Positions 23,685 through 32,579 of a stretch of DNA of 43,858 bases are shown here, in pieces. Position 1 is the first letter of the stretch. The number at the start of each line of letters is the position of its first letter. Source of the stretch: a virus; IMG/VR virus record IMGVR_UViG_3300008267_000102, positions 1 through 43,858 of that record, one strand, 5' to 3'. A program made the translations under genes and the position numbers. Below the pieces are notes generated by a model. It was not told where the DNA came from. It ran no database searches and saw only the letters and a list, made by a program, of their open reading frames with translations.

Positions 23685-25867
23685 TGCACTACACCGGTCA
23701 TTACGTGTACGACGTGGAATGTTTACCTAACTTCTTTTCTTTCCGGTGTACGCGGTGGGAAGATAAAGCGAAGTGGTGTTATGAAATATCGGACTGGAAA
23801 AACCAAGGGTTCGAACTCTATCAATTCTTGGAACAGATCAAACATAGTCGTGGCCGCATGGTTGGATCCAACAATGAGAACTACGACTACCCGATGATCC
23901 ACATGCTGTTTGATTATCAGGGTCGGATTAATAACGCCATTTTGTATAACAAGTCACAGGCCATTTTTGCCGCTCGTGATACTGATGACCGGTCACATTT
24001 CATATGGGCTGATCAGCGGCATATACCGCAAATCGACCTGTTTAAAATCCACCACTTTGACAACAAAGCCAAGATGACGTCGCTAAAGCTGCTGCAATTC
24101 AATATGCGGCTAGATAACATCATTGAGCTACAACACGACTGGTCTAAGCCTGTTGACCGTCCCACGGCTGACAGGACGCTGTTTTACAATGACCATGACG
24201 TCTATTCTACCGGTATGTTTTTCGACCACAGTAAAAAACAAATCGAGTTCAGAGACCAGCTTACCGAGAAATACGGTAAGGACTTCACGAACCACAACGA
24301 CACCCGCATCGGTCAAGACTTCTTCGTCATGGAGCTGGCTAAGCACGGTGTCAGGGCCAATAAGTACAACCAGACTTACCGCCAGCAGATAAAACTTGCC
24401 GATGTACTGTTGCCTTACATTCAGTTCGAGACACCAGGTTTCCAGCAGATCCACGAGTTTTTTAAACAAACCGTTATGAACCCTGAACAACTAAAAGGGT
24501 TCTTTGGTTCTCGTGACGCCGGTAAAACTAAGTGTACTGCCAACGTGACTGAAACGCTGGCGGCTACGATGGACCCGAATGACGTCAAGGTCTATTACAC
24601 TGACGGCACTGTCAGTAAATACAGTGACCGTGACTGGTCAAAACCGGTGAAGTATTTAAGGCCGGTAAATATTCACACCGTCGTCAATGGTTTCAGGTTT
24701 GATTTCGGTGCTGGCGGCATTCATGGTTCAGTCCACAACCGCATTATCGTACCGACTAAAGGTTGGACGTTACGTGATTCTGACGTTGCTAGTTATTACC
24801 CGAACTTATCCATAGCTAACGATTTCTTCCCGCAACACTTAACCAAGGTATTCTGTCAGGTTTACCGGAGCATTTATGAACAGCGTAAGACTTACAAAAA
24901 GGGTAGCGCTGAAAACAACATGTTGAAACTGGCCCTGAACGGCGTTTATGGTAAATCTAATGATAAACACAGTCCGTTTTATGACCCTCAATACACGATG
25001 GCAATTACTATCAACGGTCAATTGTTACTCTGTATGCTGGCGGAACAACTGATGAAAATACCTGGTTTAGAAATTGTCCAGATCAACACAGACGGTCTGA
25101 CGTATCTCTGTCCTGATGAATATCTAAGTCATGCTGATGCACTTAATAACTGGTGGCAACAGCTTACTAAACTCGAACTCGAACACGTTGACTATATCCG
25201 CATGGCCGTGAAAGATGTTAACAATTATTTAGCAGTTACTAAACCTTACATTGACAAAGCCGGTAAACTGGTGCCGCCGAAGATTAAGCGCATCGGTGCC
25301 TATGCTTACGAACGTGCCGCCGAAAACGACGGTACAAGGGAATTACCGTGGCACAAAGACCAAGGTGGTATCGTCGTGGCCAAGGCCGCTGAAGCCGCGT
25401 TAGTACGTGGTGAAAACATCGAACAGTTTATCCGGCGTCACTTAATATCTCAACCAATGGATTTCATGATGCGGGCCAAAGTCAACCGTAACGACTGGTT
25501 GTATTATGGTGATACCGAGGTGCAACGCATTACCCGTTATTTCGTCAGCAACAGTGGTGACTACTTGGTCAAACATATGTTACCGACTGCGGATCAGAAA
25601 GCTGAATGGCATACTAAAAAATTCTGGCGTCACACTGTCAAAGGTACTGTCCAGATGTCCAGTAAAGCACCGTCGAAACTGTGGATAGCGTGTCCACCGC
25701 CAAGCGCTGAGCCACCAATACGGACAATAGGTATCGACTCCGGCTATCGCGTTACTATCTGTAACGATTTAACCGGACTCGATATGTCTGACGTGGATAT
25801 TAGTTATTACGTGGCACGGACTAGAAAGCTGGTTGATGAATTAATTCTTTCCGATAGCGCGGCGTAA
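23684..25867 (+). CDS. Family B DNA polymerase with proofreading exonuclease
   Basis: 727 residues. Exonuclease: ExoI YDVECLP (D10, E12), ExoII NNENYDYP (~64-70) and ExoIII YNDHDVYS (~168). Polymerase: motif A DSDVASYYPNLS (~365), motif B KLALNGVYGKS (~415), motif C QINTDGLTYL (~467). Motif C has NTDG where most family B enzymes have DTDS, so the first Asp is Asn while the second remains. The enzyme would replicate the phage genome with the D5-type primase-helicase. The arrangement is unlike that of many phages with this replication module, which carry family A polymerases. Confidence 0.9.
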   Translation: MHYTGHYVYDVECLPNFFSFRCTRWEDKAKWCYEISDWKNQGFELYQFLEQIKHSRGRMVGSNNENYDYPMIHMLFDYQGRINNAILYNKSQAIFAARDTDDRSHFIWADQRHIPQIDLFKIHHFDNKAKMTSLKLLQFNMRLDNIIELQHDWSKPVDRPTADRTLFYNDHDVYSTGMFFDHSKKQIEFRDQLTEKYGKDFTNHNDTRIGQDFFVMELAKHGVRANKYNQTYRQQIKLADVLLPYIQFETPGFQQIHEFFKQTVMNPEQLKGFFGSRDAGKTKCTANVTETLAATMDPNDVKVYYTDGTVSKYSDRDWSKPVKYLRPVNIHTVVNGFRFDFGAGGIHGSVHNRIIVPTKGWTLRDSDVASYYPNLSIANDFFPQHLTKVFCQVYRSIYEQRKTYKKGSAENNMLKLALNGVYGKSNDKHSPFYDPQYTMAITINGQLLLCMLAEQLMKIPGLEIVQINTDGLTYLCPDEYLSHADALNNWWQQLTKLELEHVDYIRMAVKDVNNYLAVTKPYIDKAGKLVPPKIKRIGAYAYERAAENDGTRELPWHKDQGGIVVAKAAEAALVRGENIEQFIRRHLISQPMDFMMRAKVNRNDWLYYGDTEVQRITRYFVSNSGDYLVKHMLPTADQKAEWHTKKFWRHTVKGTVQMSSKAPSKLWIACPPPSAEPPIRTIGIDSGYRVTICNDLTGLDMSDVDISYYVARTRKLVDELILSDSAA

Positions 25868-26227
25868 AGCGTCGCGTTCTACTTTCACGATGTATTTATA
25901 GTCACTGGTTTTGCGCAATCTCAGTTTACGGCGGTTATCGAACTCATAACCGTCTACAACTAACACAGTGTGCATTTCATCGGTTTCGGTGCGAACTAAC
26001 CAGAACTCTGGTTCATATCCTTTCCCAACCAGCAAGAAATAACTGAACAGTGAAAAGTCCTCACAGTCACCTGTCAAACTTATTACCCATTTATCGTTCA
26101 CACCGTACTGATCTTGGTCACTGACATAAGTGTGACGCGCCAGTAATTCGGCGTGAACGTACTCAATGGCCTGCACCGGAGTACAGACCATGAGTAATAA
26201 GAGTGATAGTGCTGTGAGTGTTTTCAT
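25841..26227 (-). CDS. Secreted transglutaminase-like cysteine protease (BTLCP/LapG-like)
   Basis: 128 residues. A signal peptide (MKTLTALSLLLLMVCTPVQA) is followed by a papain-like fold of the BTLCP type. The triad is visible: TGDCEDFS (Cys55), MHTVLVV (His86) and YEFDN (Asp97). This family includes LapG, which cuts surface adhesins in the periplasm. Here it lies at the end of the structural operon, after the tailspike gene. It overlaps the end of the polymerase gene by 27 bases. It might process host surface proteins or a phage tail component. Confidence 0.8.
   Translation of the reverse strand: MKTLTALSLLLLMVCTPVQAIEYVHAELLARHTYVSDQDQYGVNDKWVISLTGDCEDFSLFSYFLLVGKGYEPEFWLVRTETDEMHTVLVVDGYEFDNRRKLRLRKTSDYKYIVKVERDALRRAIGKN
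25858..25876. terminator. Convergent hairpin after polymerase and protease genes
   Basis: CGCGGCG (25858-25864) and CGTCGCG (25870-25876) form a 7-bp stem with one G-T wobble and loop TAAAG. The polymerase stop codon is in the loop. A pyrimidine-rich stretch follows on the plus strand (TTCTACTTTC). Weaker than the terminator at 7563. Confidence 0.5.
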
Positions 26228-28465
26228 TTATACCATATTAATTATGTTAAACTGTCTGACATTAACAGGTGCATCAGTTGTTGCGCCAAGCCTAACAGGT
26301 GTTGCAGGGTCACCATCACAAAAAACATCACCTACAATATGATTTGTTCCTCTGACCAAGTATACACCATGTATAGTGGCACCTTTGACACCTTGAATCA
26401 AAGTATTATCACAGTCAGTAAGTTTAACTGCTACCCCTGCCGAATTTGTTTGCACTTCTCTAACAACCACGCCGCAAGAGATCAGCGATAATGCCACGTC
26501 ATAAATTCCTGAACCATTCATTTTAATGTCGTTAATTTGAACGTCAGACACACCTTCCGCACCTATATTGTTGTAGTAATTCTCGTTACTCATTTTACCA
26601 TTTTTAATATGCACCGAACCAAGGGTGCCGCTTTCTTTTAGACACCAGAAATTTCTGTAAGCCTGTGTAGTTTTTATGTCAAAGCCATCTACTGTAACCT
26701 CACCTATATCGTTTCCTGTTGTCAAACATCTTACGACGAAAGATTCACGCTCGGTCACACCTTCTGCACCTCTTATGTTAACTTTACTGATGTCACCATT
26801 TTCAGGAAATATTCTACCAATATTCCAAGCATTCTTGACTTTGACGTCGGTGATTTCACAAGAACCCTTTGCAACTTTGAACCCCATCGACAATAAACCT
26901 AAGTTGTAAATATCCCTCAATCCGAAAAAGTTACCTTCAAGGACTCGTAGTATGTTATCGTCACCTTCACTGTCACAAATTGTTCTAGAACTACCTATCA
27001 CCTCGACGCCAACTGCACTACAATCACCTTTATAAAGCGAAACTGCTGACCACATAGGCCATTCATTATTTGACGCATCAGCATAAACATTTCTCACTTT
27101 AACGCCTCGGGCTTGTATTTTGACAACCCTTTTGCCGATATTTACACCGTGTATGTTTTGAATTTTAATATTGAAATTTTTACTGTCTGAATTTGAGATC
27201 AGGTGAACAAGATCCGCATCTTCCTGTGTTAATACATCTTTGCCGGTAATATCTTTGATAATCCCAGATGAAGGTTTGGTAAGGTCACTAGCTAAACCAG
27301 GTTTCATGTAAATCAGTCTGCAAGAACCGTTATTGTTACCGACAACCCCATCAGGCAAAGCATAAAGATTTTCACCGTGGATGTCATGAAACTTAAACCC
27401 TGTTACGTTTTCTTCCGAAAATTGTAGCGCCCTCACAAAAGTTGTACTGTTAAAATTCTTAAAAGTCAGACCTTTTAAAATAGGCTTCTGTACGTTTTTA
27501 AGTATGTCAAACATCGTTACTACGTTTTTGTTTTCGGCATCAAAAATACCACCTGTCATTTTGAAATTGTCGGCATTCAGTGTGAACACTTTGTTTAAAG
27601 AGTTAGTGACTTCACAGTCTTTCGCGTCAATATTTACACCGGCAGTTTCTATTGTAACTTCGTCAGTGAAATGGCATTTATTTTGAAGCCTGATTCTCTT
27701 AATTACCCTGACCATGTGACTCACTATAGTTGACGAGTTGACACCATCTATGGCACCAAATTCATACTGATTTGGTTTGTGTGATTCCTTCACAAAACAA
27801 CCGCTACCAGAACCAGCCCAGTTAAGATACGTCGATAAACCGGCATGAGTACCATCCCAAGCTGTCAACGCTTCAGGTGCAATCACAGTGCCACCATTAT
27901 GGTCAGCCTTATTACGTGTTGCGTCCCACACAAACAAACCGCCACCGACAGTATTACCATTATAAAAACTGGCAACGCTGTACTGTTGACCACTTACTAA
28001 ACCTGACACCGGTAACGCTTTAAGATGTCCGACCTGAACAACCGTTTCAGCCAATCGCTTGGCCGGTAAACCTGCAATAATTTCAGCAGTATCAGCGGCT
28101 GCTAATGACGTTTTAAAAGCACCATCATTCCTATTAGTCCAACCATTAACGGATTCACCGCCAGTACCGGCGACACTAGAACCAGCGGGAACGACTTTAG
28201 GTAATGCACCACCCCAACTGAAAAACGCTGCTGGTGCCGTTGAGCGTAGCAATACTTGGTTGCGTTCAGTCAGAGTGCCGCCAGTCTCAAAACTACCAGC
28301 GACAGGATAGTAACCGCCAGCGGCAACAATACCTGCCAGCGTTAATTTAGTAATACCGTCACCATCGACAAACGTGCGTTCGAGTGAATGGGTGAACGTG
28401 TTAATGTCCTTTACGTCACGTTTGGCCTGATATAAATCCGCCAGCGTTGGAACCTGATCAGTCAT
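26228..28465 (-). CDS. Beta-helix tailspike
   Basis: A 745-residue protein. The N-terminal ~160 residues (TLADLYQAKRDVKDINTFTH...) resemble a conserved spike attachment region. From about residue 230 the chain is a parallel beta-helix, with regularly spaced turns such as NIDAKDCEVTNSLNKVF and VKVRNVYADASNNE. The fold is shared by phage depolymerases that cleave or bind surface polysaccharide (pectate-lyase-like). No unique catalytic residues can be assigned by eye. It directly follows the tail tip gene. The stop is immediately followed by the ATG of the secreted protease. Confidence 0.8.
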   Translation of the reverse strand: MTDQVPTLADLYQAKRDVKDINTFTHSLERTFVDGDGITKLTLAGIVAAGGYYPVAGSFETGGTLTERNQVLLRSTAPAAFFSWGGALPKVVPAGSSVAGTGGESVNGWTNRNDGAFKTSLAAADTAEIIAGLPAKRLAETVVQVGHLKALPVSGLVSGQQYSVASFYNGNTVGGGLFVWDATRNKADHNGGTVIAPEALTAWDGTHAGLSTYLNWAGSGSGCFVKESHKPNQYEFGAIDGVNSSTIVSHMVRVIKRIRLQNKCHFTDEVTIETAGVNIDAKDCEVTNSLNKVFTLNADNFKMTGGIFDAENKNVVTMFDILKNVQKPILKGLTFKNFNSTTFVRALQFSEENVTGFKFHDIHGENLYALPDGVVGNNNGSCRLIYMKPGLASDLTKPSSGIIKDITGKDVLTQEDADLVHLISNSDSKNFNIKIQNIHGVNIGKRVVKIQARGVKVRNVYADASNNEWPMWSAVSLYKGDCSAVGVEVIGSSRTICDSEGDDNILRVLEGNFFGLRDIYNLGLLSMGFKVAKGSCEITDVKVKNAWNIGRIFPENGDISKVNIRGAEGVTERESFVVRCLTTGNDIGEVTVDGFDIKTTQAYRNFWCLKESGTLGSVHIKNGKMSNENYYNNIGAEGVSDVQINDIKMNGSGIYDVALSLISCGVVVREVQTNSAGVAVKLTDCDNTLIQGVKGATIHGVYLVRGTNHIVGDVFCDGDPATPVRLGATTDAPVNVRQFNIINMV

Positions 28466-28467
28466 AA

Positions 28468-31245
28468 TTACTCCGGTAATGATAAATCGTTTTTGTAAAA
28501 GTCAGGACTGTAGTTAGTCGCGTTAACCGTGATAATCTCACTGCCATCATCTGCAATGGTACTTTCAATGGTTTGTGGCAACAGTGCAACCGACTGCCTT
28601 AATTGTTCTGACATTAATGTGAATTTAGTGCGGTCACGGTTGTAACCATCATAAATCGGTTCAATCGGCAATGCTGATAATAATACACGGTATTTATCGA
28701 CTTGCGTACACTGAATGGCTTCACTGTTGTCACCGTTTTCCTTCGTGAAAATAATGTAATGGTCCTCACCAGCAGTAAAAAACACTGGTTCAGATAGCTC
28801 CACGGTAAGCCCTGTGACCTCAATCACCTCACCATCAAATACACGGTAGCCGTCAGTTGTGTCGGCGCGTCTGGTGAATCTGGTGCCGTCTGGTGAATCA
28901 ATGCGCTTACCAGGTATGATGTTTCGACCGAACTCGTCAAGCTCGAATTTAACAAATTCATTCTGATAAATCTGTTTGTTGTAAATTCTGGCCCCATAAC
29001 GGTAAGCCTGCAATTTAGTGGTGCAACCTCTTAACTCTTTGCGAATGGGATTTCGGGCTGACCGGTCAGCAGGTATATAAATCGTGTCAGTGGTGCCAGT
29101 GTCATTGCTACGATAAGTGATTTCTACGCCGTCGTGCTTTCGGGTGTAGTCGGTGCGTCGGATCTCAGAACCAGGTATTTTATTCCGGCAAGTCACTTGC
29201 ATTGACGAAACTAGTTGGGCCTTTTCAAAGAAGCAATCGTAAATACCGGCCTGCACGTAAGGAATACACATAACCGTTTCACAGACTAGCGTAAATGTGT
29301 CCTGTGCTGTCAGGTCATCGGTATCGAAGTTATAGCCGAACTTAGCCATGTCAACCTGACCGAAATACGCAATAATTTCAGCTTTAGTCTGTGTGAATGA
29401 GTCAGCGGCAATGTTACTGAGTGACATACGGCCGATGAACGGATCTAACATCATGTGTATCAAAATCAGGTCAAAATCATTCGTGACATACGATTCAGCC
29501 GGACCCAATGCACCGTTACCGAGGTACTGTGTGATTTTACGTGTCAGAGTGACATTCTGTTTCCGTGATTTAATCAGTCGTGACTGACTGTTTGACGGAA
29601 TTAAAACGTGCGCTGTGGTCACGTCACCGAAACCTGTGGTTGAGACTGGTTCAAACGAATACAAGTCACGCCATTCAATTGTATCGACGTTACTGACGCC
29701 ACCATTTTTGTCGCGCTCTGTCAGTCGTTCAGCACTGATTGTGCAACGGCTGTACGGTACTGTCAGCCTGACCGTTTTAAATACTGAGTTTCTGACACTA
29801 TCGTTACTGGCGTAACTGACTGTGTGTTCAACATCAGGGCCAACATTATCAATGTCAGTAAACTTAACGCGAATGCTGGCGGTGATTTTAGTCTCTTGGT
29901 TATCGACCAGTTTATAAAATCCGTTGCTGCTGACAAAATTTAATAGCACTTCTGTTGCACCAGTTGGCACAAATAACGGACCCACTTCGGGATCGAACGG
30001 TACACCGGTTGCCGGTCTCCAACGATTATCACCGACTGTTATCACATCATAAGTATGGCCACCGCCACTAACGGCATGTTTGTCATACCAGACACCAGAT
30101 AACATACGTGTGTCTGTAGTCCACTTATCAAGCCCGTTCGCAGTCGTTAATCTGATTGCATAGGATGGTGGCATGTAATACGAAACCAAGTTGTTTAATG
30201 CGTTCACGACTTCAGTCGGTGCATTGCTCGGTATCGACAATAACAAGCTGTTCCAGAATACCTCAACAACGGTGTAAACAAGCGTACCGGCAACACCGAG
30301 GTCAACGGGTGTGGTGATAAGGTCTATGGTCTGTGACGACGAACCTTGATGGTCCAGATAGACCGAATAAGTACCATCTGCACTGATATAATACATATCC
30401 GCTAAACGTACTTCGTCACCTGGCTTAAAGAACTCAAGGAAGTCGAAGCCTTGCGGAATGTAGTAACCTTCCATTGCCAGATTAAAGCCTTGTTTACGAA
30501 TACGCCAACTGACACCGGTTGTATCGCGGTCATTCGGTGGCGGCAATTCTGACGGGTTGAGGTCGTTAGATTGACGGTAAATACCGATAGGCTGATTAAT
30601 TAATTCACCGATAGTTAACGACGGTGAACCGTTACCAGGGTGTGTACCAGGCTCATAAACATTGACGGCTGCACCATTAATATTCATGACAGGTGTGTCA
30701 CCATCAAACCAGTTCTGTGCATTGATCTGATATTTACCACGACCCACACATAAAAACAAAACTTCAGTTTCTTGGTTGTTAACACCAATACGGTAAGGCA
30801 CCTGCCATAACGGTGGGACGTGTTTAGTCACTGTACCAAATATATCGTCGATACGTTGGTTGATTCGTGGCTCGTTACTTGTGTCACCTAACCGGTTTGT
30901 CGCTGACTGCTGTTTACCGTTACCACCCGCGTTAATCTGTGGCGCTTTCGGCATTAACAATATGGTGGCGGCAAGTACCACTGCAAAAATCACCAGTGCT
31001 GTGGTGATGGGATCACGCGGTAACATCGAATCATGAGTGATGGCGACAGTGCCATCGTTAATATCTAAAAACTCACCATCAGCAGTGCGCAATTCATGAC
31101 CTAAGATTTCCTCGTCAAAAAACCGTAAGTCTAGTAATTCTTCTCGGGTGCTAAACCGTGATAACAGAAAATCTGCCACGGTATTAAACTCGGCTGTAAC
31201 CTCTGCCGGTTTAGTCGGATCAGGATAATATTTTATTTTGACCAT
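28468..31245 (-). CDS. gpJ-like tail tip / host-specificity protein
   Basis: A 925-residue protein. The region from ~70 to ~150 has the typical gpJ start: a hydrophobic helix (ALVIFAVVLAATILLMPKAP), then SATNRLGDTSNEPRINQRID and DIFGTVTKHVPPLW. Lambda J-type proteins form the tail tip hub and contact the receptor. It overlaps the NlpC/P60 gene by 13 bases and precedes the tailspike by 2 bases. Mutations in such proteins usually change host range. The C-terminal region is not a lambda-J type adhesin tail and may dock the spike. Confidence 0.85.
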   Translation of the reverse strand: MVKIKYYPDPTKPAEVTAEFNTVADFLLSRFSTREELLDLRFFDEEILGHELRTADGEFLDINDGTVAITHDSMLPRDPITTALVIFAVVLAATILLMPKAPQINAGGNGKQQSATNRLGDTSNEPRINQRIDDIFGTVTKHVPPLWQVPYRIGVNNQETEVLFLCVGRGKYQINAQNWFDGDTPVMNINGAAVNVYEPGTHPGNGSPSLTIGELINQPIGIYRQSNDLNPSELPPPNDRDTTGVSWRIRKQGFNLAMEGYYIPQGFDFLEFFKPGDEVRLADMYYISADGTYSVYLDHQGSSSQTIDLITTPVDLGVAGTLVYTVVEVFWNSLLLSIPSNAPTEVVNALNNLVSYYMPPSYAIRLTTANGLDKWTTDTRMLSGVWYDKHAVSGGGHTYDVITVGDNRWRPATGVPFDPEVGPLFVPTGATEVLLNFVSSNGFYKLVDNQETKITASIRVKFTDIDNVGPDVEHTVSYASNDSVRNSVFKTVRLTVPYSRCTISAERLTERDKNGGVSNVDTIEWRDLYSFEPVSTTGFGDVTTAHVLIPSNSQSRLIKSRKQNVTLTRKITQYLGNGALGPAESYVTNDFDLILIHMMLDPFIGRMSLSNIAADSFTQTKAEIIAYFGQVDMAKFGYNFDTDDLTAQDTFTLVCETVMCIPYVQAGIYDCFFEKAQLVSSMQVTCRNKIPGSEIRRTDYTRKHDGVEITYRSNDTGTTDTIYIPADRSARNPIRKELRGCTTKLQAYRYGARIYNKQIYQNEFVKFELDEFGRNIIPGKRIDSPDGTRFTRRADTTDGYRVFDGEVIEVTGLTVELSEPVFFTAGEDHYIIFTKENGDNSEAIQCTQVDKYRVLLSALPIEPIYDGYNRDRTKFTLMSEQLRQSVALLPQTIESTIADDGSEIITVNATNYSPDFYKNDLSLPE

Positions 31246-31571
31246 TGCCAGAATCTAACCTCTTTATAATTTCTCTGTGTGACCGACAAGGGCCAATGAA
31301 CCACGGAACCAGCGCGGTTGCCTATTTTGTGGTTATGATAAACACCATAGTCAGCATAAACGCCAACGTGTGCATCCCTATGCTGTTTCATAGTGACAAG
31401 ACAATTCTCGACCGGTTGACTGATTTCAACGAAGTGTCGAGCCATCCACCGGCTAAATGATAGCTCGAAAACACTACCGTCAGGGATATTAATACCAAGC
31501 TTTTCACGATACCATTCTGCGACAAAATGAGCGCAGTTATAGTTATGGTAGTCGTAGTGCTTTCCAATCAT
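31233..31571 (-). CDS. NlpC/P60-like tail tip peptidase
   Basis: A 112-residue protein. YNCAHFVAEWYREKLG holds the catalytic Cys of the NlpC/P60 fold, and AHVGVYADYGVYHNH the His strand. In lambda the related gpK/L region cuts peptidoglycan peptides during entry. Here it is short, which suggests only the catalytic domain is present. It overlaps both neighbours by 4-13 bases, in the usual order tape measure, minor tail, NlpC/P60, J. Confidence 0.8.
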   Translation of the reverse strand: MIGKHYDYHNYNCAHFVAEWYREKLGINIPDGSVFELSFSRWMARHFVEISQPVENCLVTMKQHRDAHVGVYADYGVYHNHKIGNRAGSVVHWPLSVTQRNYKEVRFWQWSK

Positions 31572-32089
31572 ATGAAGCCTTTCAGCATCGGCACACGACT
31601 GATGGTTGCGATTTCACCCGTAGCACTATCGTTAGCCGGTTTGCTAGATATACGAATGGTACTACTGTAGTTCTCACTGTTTCTAGTAATGTCCCTGACA
31701 TACGTCGTGACCACACTACCTTGAACATTACTGAAAGTACCGTCAGCATAACGGATATACACTCGCGACTGAACATATTGACTATCAGGATTATGCACGT
31801 TCGGATTAAAGTTAGCCTGTTCAGCGGCCAGAATATCATTCACTTGGCTGACAATCACATTCCGCTCGTAATTCAGATCAGCATTACTACTGGCGCGACT
31901 TAGTGACATCGGAGCATATTCAGCGTCAACGTATACACCGGTTTCTAACCTGACACGGATAGTTTCGGTAAACACGTTTTGCAGATAGTAGACGCGACTA
32001 AACCATGGTGCGTGAATGCTTGCGACCTCAAATTCAGTCGTGACCACTGGCGCTGAAGCGTACAGTTTTCTCAATTCTTCGCTATTCAC
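31568..32089 (-). CDS. Minor tail protein (DUF1833-like)
   Basis: A 173-residue protein starting MNSEELRKLYASAPVVTTEF, close to the DUF1833 opening (LRxLYASAPxxxxxxETLEI). The rest is beta-rich. Proteins of this family sit at the tail tip between tape measure and J in many siphoviruses. It overlaps the next gene by 4 bases and the previous one by 8. Confidence 0.75.
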   Translation of the reverse strand: MNSEELRKLYASAPVVTTEFEVASIHAPWFSRVYYLQNVFTETIRVRLETGVYVDAEYAPMSLSRASSNADLNYERNVIVSQVNDILAAEQANFNPNVHNPDSQYVQSRVYIRYADGTFSNVQGSVVTTYVRDITRNSENYSSTIRISSKPANDSATGEIATISRVPMLKGFI

Positions 32090-32579
32090 GGGGTATTAAC
32101 TCCACAATGTCATGTAAATACAGGAACAACCCCATGACCTCAACGCCAACCGACTGGTACAAATTAAACAGTAGGTCATCGGCTTCACGATCACGGACTG
32201 AGTAAATCTCCATCGTCATCGTCGCGTTGGAGTCTTTCGCTGTGACGTCAGAGTAATTAACTTCACTAATAATCTGCACCACGTAAGGCTCTACAATTGG
32301 CCTGTCAGCCTGCAAATGACAGATGAACCGTTTACCCTGGTTACGTTCGACAAACAGTTCAAAATAATCCTGATGCGCCTGTGTCTCAAGATAAAAGCTA
32401 ACTTCAGCAATATGCGTTGTGCCGAAGTATTTACGACGCTGACGCATTGCACCGCCAGCAGTATCGCTACGCACCACACCAGATTGTTTAGACCGACTGT
32501 AATCGACGGCAAGCGGTATCATTGGTTCACCGCCGAACGTCAACACGTCAAGGCCGGTAATATCGCCTTTAGTTGCCAT
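32082..32579 (-). CDS. Minor tail protein
   Basis: A 165-residue beta-rich protein, MATKGDITGLDVLTFGGEPM..., located directly after the tape measure gene, where lambda M/L-like distal tail proteins lie. It ends with a hydrophobic helix (YQSVGVEVMGLFLYLHDIVE). No enzyme motif. Function by position only: distal tail / baseplate component. Confidence 0.7.
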   Translation of the reverse strand: MATKGDITGLDVLTFGGEPMIPLAVDYSRSKQSGVVRSDTAGGAMRQRRKYFGTTHIAEVSFYLETQAHQDYFELFVERNQGKRFICHLQADRPIVEPYVVQIISEVNYSDVTAKDSNATMTMEIYSVRDREADDLLFNLYQSVGVEVMGLFLYLHDIVELIPRE

